From the NCBI GenBank assembly GCA_964428975.1, contig CAYSAI010000004.1, positions 1 to 64,000 on the forward strand: a DNA stretch of 64,000 nucleotides. The letters are read 5' to 3'. The position numbers and the translations under genes are program-made. Origin of the DNA: JAGOUA01 sp964428975 (GTDB taxonomy: Bacteria > Patescibacteriota > Patescibacteriia > 2-12-FULL-60-25). The notes under the pieces are model-generated. The model made no database searches, was not told the DNA's origin, and saw only the letters and a program-made list of their open reading frames with translations. Numbering within the stretch: position 1 is the stretch's first letter; the number at the start of each line of letters is the position of its first letter. Shown one piece after another: positions 58,643 to 64,000 of this stretch.

Positions 58643-60589
58643 ATGGAGTTATCCAAAAAACAGTTGGCTTATTTAGCCGTACCCGTAGTCGGGGCGGCTC
58701 TCATTGGAGGAATGTATGTCAGAAATTTTGCCTTGGCGAGCGCTGGTCATGATGGGGAGGAGCCAAAACTGGCAGGAGCGGTCGTTGAGCAGATGGCAGG
58801 GGTAGGCGTAGAAACGGTTGAAGATACGTCGATTTCCGGTCTTAACGCCGCAAGCTATTCTTGGCCGGGTGAAGTCTTGTCTGCTACGGATGTTCGTGTA
58901 CATCCATCGCGCGAAGGACAGATCTCTGAATGGCGCGTAAAGCTAGGACAGAGGGTGAAAAAAGGCCAAGTCATTGGCCGATTAACGCCTCCTCCGGCGA
59001 CCTTAGAGTTAAGTTCAGCGCTGGCTGAGCGTTCTCAGGCAATTATTCGCGCTCGCGCGCAGGCAGATGCAACAGAACGGCTCGCTCAGGATGCTCGAGG
59101 ACAATTGGAGCGATTAAAATTGGTTCTTGACCGTAACCGAGATGCTTCTTTACAGGTCGCTGAACGTGAAGCGGAACAAGCGTTACGTTCAAGGGAAGGT
59201 GCTTCTCAAGAGTTGATAGCAACGGAATCGAACAAAGACGCTTCGATTGAAGCGGCACAAGCAGAACTAGACCAAGCGAAAACGACCGTGCCCTTAAAAC
59301 GTCAGGGGCTACGCGTTGCGATTGAGCGTCTTGCTCAACGTACGGGAGGGCGGCTTTCCTATTCCGGCACCAGTCCATCTACGAGCGCAGAAGCATCGAA
59401 TATGGGTTTCAAAGTGGGTGTTGGTTTCACGAGTGGCGCGGCTCGGGACAGCTATAGACGTACCCTTGGACAGCTGCTCGATGCGATGAAAGATCCGAAC
59501 GCTCTTCCAGACGAAATCGCTCTCGCGCATGTCAAAGCTGCCCAAGATCTTCTTGCGTCTACCATTGGTGGAACAGAGAGTCTTTCGCAAAGCGAGTTGA
59601 ATGAGATAAGAACAGAGCTCGCCGACGATCAGAAAGAGATGATCGAAGCGTTGAATGACTATAAAGACGCTCAATCCGTGATTGCGTTAAAACAAGCAGA
59701 GCTAGGAAAAATTCGTTCTGAACGCGACAAAGAACTTGCAACGGCCAAAACGACCGCATTGAATGCAGACTTAGCAGCTCAAGGATCAAGCGCTCTAAAG
59801 AATAAGTTGATTGCGGAAGCGGATACAGACTATGCGAAAGAAAAGACAGAACTTGATAGCAAAGTGAATGAACTGAAGAGAGAAATAACCATGGCTCAAG
59901 CAGAAGTTCGTGGCGCAGAAGCTGCCTACGGGATTATTGCGTCAGGTGTTGCTGGTCAACATATTATCGCAACGCAGACCGGTGTTGTCTCAGCGGTCTT
60001 CAAGAATATCGGAGACCACGTCAGTCCAGAAACCCCTCTTATCGGTCTCAGTAGTGAAAAAGCAACGGAAAGGTTTGTGCGTTTTCGTATTCCAAGCGAT
60101 GTACGAACGCCGCTTGTAGGTGAAGAGATAAAAATCGAGCTTCCCGGATTCCCGTTTGGTGGCAAAAAAGCCAAAGTTGTTGGTATAGGTTTAGCGTTGG
60201 ATGAAAAGGGATTTTATGCGGCTGACGCAGAATTCACGGAAGCGGTTGATTGGCCGGTACACGCTTCCGTCCGTGTGACCCCCACGATTCAGACAACAGC
60301 CCCTACTCTCGTTTCGTTTACGGCTCTCTGGTGGGATGACAAGGGCTTATCAAATGTTTGGCTGGTGATGGAAAACGGAAAAATCCGCCCTCAGCTCGTG
60401 AAGGTCGGAAAGGCGATCGGTGATCGCGTAGAGATCGAAGAAGGGCTAGAGACGGGCAGTCGCTTCGTCGCGCGCGCTCATGCTGGATTAAAAACAGGAC
60501 AGGCTGTTTCTGAGATTTCCCAAGAGGCAAAGAAAGAGCCTACCGCCGAACCAGCGGGAGACGGCCACGGACATGCTCACGAAGAATAA
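58643..60589 (+). CDS. RND efflux periplasmic-adaptor-type protein (CusB/CzcB-like), extended
   Basis: A 648-residue membrane-fusion protein. It has an N-terminal anchor (LAYLAVPVVGAALIGGMYV) and a barrel-sandwich lip (VRVHPSREGQISEWRVKLGQRVKKGQVIGRL as consecutive pieces). A very long helical hairpin follows (about residues 125-430, e.g. AELDQAKTTVPLKRQGLRV). The return lip is HIIATQTGVVSAVFKNIGDHV, then beta-barrel and membrane-proximal domains, and a His-rich tail DGHGHAHEE. Usual adaptors are near 400-450 residues; the excess is in the hairpin. It precedes the RND pump by 3 nt. Confidence 0.88.
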   Translation: MELSKKQLAYLAVPVVGAALIGGMYVRNFALASAGHDGEEPKLAGAVVEQMAGVGVETVEDTSISGLNAASYSWPGEVLSATDVRVHPSREGQISEWRVKLGQRVKKGQVIGRLTPPPATLELSSALAERSQAIIRARAQADATERLAQDARGQLERLKLVLDRNRDASLQVAEREAEQALRSREGASQELIATESNKDASIEAAQAELDQAKTTVPLKRQGLRVAIERLAQRTGGRLSYSGTSPSTSAEASNMGFKVGVGFTSGAARDSYRRTLGQLLDAMKDPNALPDEIALAHVKAAQDLLASTIGGTESLSQSELNEIRTELADDQKEMIEALNDYKDAQSVIALKQAELGKIRSERDKELATAKTTALNADLAAQGSSALKNKLIAEADTDYAKEKTELDSKVNELKREITMAQAEVRGAEAAYGIIASGVAGQHIIATQTGVVSAVFKNIGDHVSPETPLIGLSSEKATERFVRFRIPSDVRTPLVGEEIKIELPGFPFGGKKAKVVGIGLALDEKGFYAADAEFTEAVDWPVHASVRVTPTIQTTAPTLVSFTALWWDDKGLSNVWLVMENGKIRPQLVKVGKAIGDRVEIEEGLETGSRFVARAHAGLKTGQAVSEISQEAKKEPTAEPAGDGHGHAHEE

Positions 60590-60592
60590 GCT

Positions 60593-63500
60593 ATGTTAAA
60601 CAAGATTATTCTTTGGGCGATCCAGTATCGCTTCATGACGGTTGCTCTTGCTCTTTTCATTGCGGGTATTGGAATTTGGAGTCTGATGGGCATGAAAGTG
60701 GATGTTATTCCCGATGTAAATAAACCAACGGTCGCCGTATTTGCAGAGGGAGAAGGGTTGGCGGCAGAAGAGATTGAGCGCCTAATCCTGACACCTATGG
60801 AGGCGGCTGTGGCCGGAGCTCCCGGAGTCGAGCGCGTGCGTGGCTCTGCTTCTTTTGGGCTCGCCATCGTACAAGCGGAATTTAGTTGGGGATCGGATGT
60901 GTATCGCAATCGCCAAATCATCCAAGAACGGCTGGCTCAATTGAGCCTTCCTCAAGATGTGAAGCCCGTCTTAGGCCCGGTTGCTTCGGTGATGGGAGAA
61001 ATCATGTGGGCGGGACTTACCTCATCGGATGAAAAAACGGATGGCATGCAGCTTCGTACACTCGCGGATTGGACGATCCGCCCAACGCTGTTGCGTGTTC
61101 CGGGAGTATCAGACGTTATCATCATGGGAGGCGATGTACGCGAGTGGCAGATCAATGTGAACGCGGAACGTCTACGGCAGTACAACATGAAGATGAGTGA
61201 TGTGATTGAGCAGGTTGAAGGGGCGCTCAAAAACCGAGGTGGAGGCATCTTGGTGCAAAATGGTCAAGAGTATCCGGTCCGTATTCTTGTGGCTCCCTCT
61301 AAAATTGATGAGCTGAAGGAAATCGGGATTGGTAGATTCAATGAACAGCCCATTCGACTCACAGATGTGGCGAACATCGTAGAGGGCGCAAGTCCTGTTC
61401 GTGGAAGCGCCTCTATTGATGGAAAGCCTGGCATTATCATGCGCATTGTGAAGCAACCAGACGCAGAAACGCTGAAGGTTACGAAAGCAGTAGACGAAGC
61501 GCTCGAATCCTTGAAGCCAAGTCTTCCTCCTGGAACTGATCTAAAAAACGATCTGTTCCGTCAGGAGTGGTTTATTGATGCTGGGTTAAAAAACGTAAGA
61601 GAAGCCTTAATCGAAGGGGTAATTCTTGTCATCGTCATTCTCACGCTTTTTCTCATGAACGTGAGGGCCACCGCTATAACGCTCACAGCTATTCCGATGA
61701 GTATTTTGGTTACAGCTATTGTTTTTCGAGCCTTTGATCTCTCTGTTAATGTCATGACGCTCGGAGGTATCGCAGTCGCCATCAGTGAGTTGGTGGATGA
61801 TGCCATCGTTGATGTTGAAAACGTGTTTCGTCGTGTAAAAGAATGGAGAAATGGAGGGATGAAGGGGTCGCTTCAAGAAGTTGTCTTTATGGCGTCGAGC
61901 GAAGTCCGTAATTCAATCGTGTACGCAACGCTCTTGGTTACGATTGTCATGTTTCCGATCTTCTTCATTCCAGGCGTAGAAGGGAGATTGCTTGCGCCGC
62001 TTGGATTAGCCTATCTTGTATCCCTCGTCGCTTCCCTCGTGATTTCACTGACCCTGACCCCAGCTTTGTGTACGATCTTGTTAGCAAAAGCAAAGGTCAG
62101 CAGTCAGGTAGAAGAGGATACGAAATTCGTAAAATGGATGAAGCGCGTCTTTACGCCAAGTATTCGTTGGAGCATCTTCCACCCTAAAATCGTGATTGGG
62201 ATCATTGTCCTGAGCATGGTCGGAGGCGTTGGATTATATCTAGGTGCCGGAAAAGAAGGTATACCTCCGTTTAACGAAGGATCAGCAACGATTGGAGTTG
62301 TCTTGCCTGTGGGAACGGATCTTCAAACCTCAAATGCCTTTGCTTCTCGTGTGGAAAGCGAGATAAGTAAAGTTCCAGGCGTAAGACGAGTGAGTCACTC
62401 AACCGGGCGTGCAGGTGCGGATCCACACGATAGCGGAGCGAATTCGAGTGAGCTTCAAGTAGCCTTTGAGCCTGGCTTAGAGAAAGATCGAGAACGACTA
62501 TTTGGAGAGCTGCAAAAAATCCTGGATCGGTTCCCTGAAGCGGACTTTGGATTAGGCCAGCCGATTACGCATAAGATGGAAGAGTTGTTATCCGGCGTAC
62601 GTGCTCCAATCGTTGTAAAAGTTTTTGGAGACGATCTCACGAATTTACGCGAAGCCGCAGCATTGATGCGCGACGAACTTGCGAAACAGCCAGGAATAAA
62701 AAATCCTCAGGTCCAACGAGAAGTCATGGTACCGGAATTTCGTATCTATCCTGCCAGAAGTCGTTTGGCAGAGCAGGGAATATCCAATGGTGAGGTTGCG
62801 GAAGAACTTGAGCGAGGACTTTTAGGAGAAACAATCGGACAGGTTCAGCTCGGAAGTGCTCGCGTTGATGTTGTCACAAGATACGACCAAAGCTCGCGTG
62901 GGAACGCTTCTGGATTGCGCGATCTCGCTCTTCCTTTTGAAAATACGGGTTCGCTTGGAAGCGCGGCTGATATTCGTATTGAAGGAGGACGGAATCGCCT
63001 AGGTCATGAAGGAGGAAAGCGCGTCATGACCGTGAGTGCGAACTACCAAGGAAGCGACATCGTAGGAGCGGTGGGAGCGGCAAAGGAGATTATTGAAACA
63101 AAGCGACTTCCTGAAGGGATTACCCTTTCTTTTGAAGGAACCTATAAGAGCCAAAAAGAGAATAGCCGTCGTTTAGCGATGCTCTTTTCTATCGGACTCC
63201 TCTTTATTTTTAGCATCCTCTATCACGGGTTTAAATCGGTACCCATCGTTCTTCAGATCATGTTGAATATTCCGACCGTGTTAATCGGAGGAATCGTTGC
63301 TATCTGGCTGACGGGGGGAGTCGTGAGTCTCGCCCACTTGGTCGGCTTTGTCTCTTTGGCAGGAATCGTATCAAGAAACGGAATTATGTTGGTGAGCCAT
63401 ATCCTTCACCTTATTAAAAAAGAAGGTAAGCCTTTCTCTGTTGATACTGTTCTTCAAGCGACGCTTGATCGATTGGTGCCAGTCTTTATGACTTCGGCTT

Positions 63501-63691
63501 CTGCGTTGGCACTCATTCCACTTATGTTAGCGGGAGCTGAGCCAGGAAAAGAGTTACTCAGCCCAATCGCTATTGTTATGTTTGGTGGGTTAGCCTCATC
63601 CACGATCATTGCCATCTTCTTAACACCAGCCGTCTTCTACTTCTTGGGCAAGAAGACACCCAAAATGTTTGAAGCATCGACGATAGAATAA
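60593..63691 (+). CDS. Heavy-metal efflux RND transporter (CusA/CzcA-type)
   Basis: A 1032-residue pump with the twelve-helix RND layout: a first helix, a large porter loop, helices 2-6, a repeat, a second porter loop (from about residue 555) and helices 8-12. It opens with FMTVALALFIAGIGIWSLM and MKVDVIPDVNKPTV, typical of the heavy-metal (HME) branch. Helix 4 carries ELVDDAIVDVENVFRR (about residues 398-412) with the proton-relay acidic residues. EGSATIGVVLPVGTD matches the second loop start. The metal cannot be told from sequence. No TolC-like outer-membrane factor gene is adjacent. Confidence 0.94.
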   Translation: MLNKIILWAIQYRFMTVALALFIAGIGIWSLMGMKVDVIPDVNKPTVAVFAEGEGLAAEEIERLILTPMEAAVAGAPGVERVRGSASFGLAIVQAEFSWGSDVYRNRQIIQERLAQLSLPQDVKPVLGPVASVMGEIMWAGLTSSDEKTDGMQLRTLADWTIRPTLLRVPGVSDVIIMGGDVREWQINVNAERLRQYNMKMSDVIEQVEGALKNRGGGILVQNGQEYPVRILVAPSKIDELKEIGIGRFNEQPIRLTDVANIVEGASPVRGSASIDGKPGIIMRIVKQPDAETLKVTKAVDEALESLKPSLPPGTDLKNDLFRQEWFIDAGLKNVREALIEGVILVIVILTLFLMNVRATAITLTAIPMSILVTAIVFRAFDLSVNVMTLGGIAVAISELVDDAIVDVENVFRRVKEWRNGGMKGSLQEVVFMASSEVRNSIVYATLLVTIVMFPIFFIPGVEGRLLAPLGLAYLVSLVASLVISLTLTPALCTILLAKAKVSSQVEEDTKFVKWMKRVFTPSIRWSIFHPKIVIGIIVLSMVGGVGLYLGAGKEGIPPFNEGSATIGVVLPVGTDLQTSNAFASRVESEISKVPGVRRVSHSTGRAGADPHDSGANSSELQVAFEPGLEKDRERLFGELQKILDRFPEADFGLGQPITHKMEELLSGVRAPIVVKVFGDDLTNLREAAALMRDELAKQPGIKNPQVQREVMVPEFRIYPARSRLAEQGISNGEVAEELERGLLGETIGQVQLGSARVDVVTRYDQSSRGNASGLRDLALPFENTGSLGSAADIRIEGGRNRLGHEGGKRVMTVSANYQGSDIVGAVGAAKEIIETKRLPEGITLSFEGTYKSQKENSRRLAMLFSIGLLFIFSILYHGFKSVPIVLQIMLNIPTVLIGGIVAIWLTGGVVSLAHLVGFVSLAGIVSRNGIMLVSHILHLIKKEGKPFSVDTVLQATLDRLVPVFMTSASALALIPLMLAGAEPGKELLSPIAIVMFGGLASSTIIAIFLTPAVFYFLGKKTPKMFEASTIE

Positions 63692-63735
63692 TATGTACCA
63701 GCGTGACGGGAATAGTTAACAGTACCTAGAAAACG

Positions 63736-63763
63736 TTGCAAATATTGCTCAGGGGACTACAAT
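63736..63763 (+). promoter_or_regulatory. Promoter TTGCAA-16-TACAAT
   Basis: -35 TTGCAA (63736-63741) and -10 TACAAT (63758-63763), 16 nt apart. The -10 ends 8 nt before the ATG at 63772. Confidence 0.6.
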
Positions 63764-63771
63764 GCACGCAT

Positions 63772-64000
63772 ATGAAATCCGTGGCAGTTTTCGGTGCGGG
63801 GATTGCGGGGTTAAGTGCCGCTCATGAATTTGCACGCTTGGGCTATACCGTAGCGGTATACGAAGCAAATACTGATGCAGGAGGATTCTTTAGAAGTGCG
63901 CGCATGCCACAAGATGAGGGAATGCCTTCTGAATATTCTTGGCATGGATTTGGTCCTTGGTACCACAATGTCTTTGATATCATGAAGCAGATTCCCTTTG
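63772..64000 (+). CDS. FAD-dependent oxidoreductase, phytoene-dehydrogenase/amine-oxidase-like (partial)
   Basis: Only the first 76 codons are in the window; the frame is open at the right edge. The N-terminal dinucleotide fold is VAVFGAGIAGLSAAHEFARL with YEAN as the acidic end of strand 2, then DAGGFFRS. The later part (EYSWHGFGPWYHNVFDIM) resembles phytoene-desaturase-like flavoproteins. The substrate is unknown. It has its own promoter, so it need not belong to the metal operon. Confidence 0.75.
   Translation, partial: MKSVAVFGAGIAGLSAAHEFARLGYTVAVYEANTDAGGFFRSARMPQDEGMPSEYSWHGFGPWYHNVFDIMKQIPF

Overview
The window reads as chromosome of a Candidate Phyla Radiation (Patescibacteria) bacterium, possibly of the Uhrbacteria/Magasanikbacteria kind. 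This rests on short gaps, many lineage-specific small hypotheticals among universal genes, and several universal enzymes in trimmed form: UvrA without its insertion domain, UvrC without the C-terminal HhH domain, and AspRS without the GAD domain. The finer taxonomic placement is inference. The organism makes peptidoglycan (MurB, Alr, MurI, UppS, MraY, MurG and FtsW are all here) and carries secreted cell-wall hydrolases, a VKOR/thermonuclease/glutaredoxin group, and no recognisable lipopolysaccharide or outer-membrane assembly gene.

Layout. 1-1690: an AT-rich serine recombinase bracketed by 57-bp inverted repeats, abutting tRNA-Ser(GGA). 1784-2259: hicB-hicA toxin-antitoxin pair. 2269-17643: uvrA, a kinase-like gene, valS-murB, tyrS-argS, alr, aspS-scpA-scpB. 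17656-20206: three putative secreted wall hydrolases/cysteine peptidases. 20267-22741: degenerate DHH phosphoesterase and uvrC. 22742-24000: a compositionally foreign GC-rich gene with a consensus promoter, structured leader and strong Shine-Dalgarno. 24213-26564: tRNA-Gln, a hypothetical, thermonuclease, VKOR, glutaredoxin. 26599-30136 (minus strand): recR, ybaB, dnaB and small hypotheticals. 30243-36269: permease, folD, uppS, NifU-type protein, rpmA, IMPase-like protein. 36293-41781: murI and the mraY-ftsW-murG operon. 41899-48877: a large membrane/coiled-coil protein, tRNA-Lys, translin-like and WecG-type genes, gltX, M23 peptidase. 48829-56133: dus, uvrB, dnaG, rpoD. 56990-64000: tRNA-Asn, then an apparently acquired metal-handling locus (His-rich secreted protein, HxHP lipoprotein, adaptor, HME-RND pump) and the start of a FAD oxidoreductase.

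Two initiation styles coexist. Many housekeeping genes have a -10 hexamer ending exactly 6 nt (sometimes 7-8) before the start codon, often with an extended TGn, which predicts leaderless mRNA. A second set, mostly hypotheticals, has a strong AAGGAGG-type Shine-Dalgarno. Short palindromic elements sharing an AGGAC..ACGCGTTTGG core sit in at least seven intergenic spaces. UvrA, UvrB and UvrC together give a full nucleotide-excision-repair set, and DnaB, DnaG and RpoD give core replication and transcription functions.
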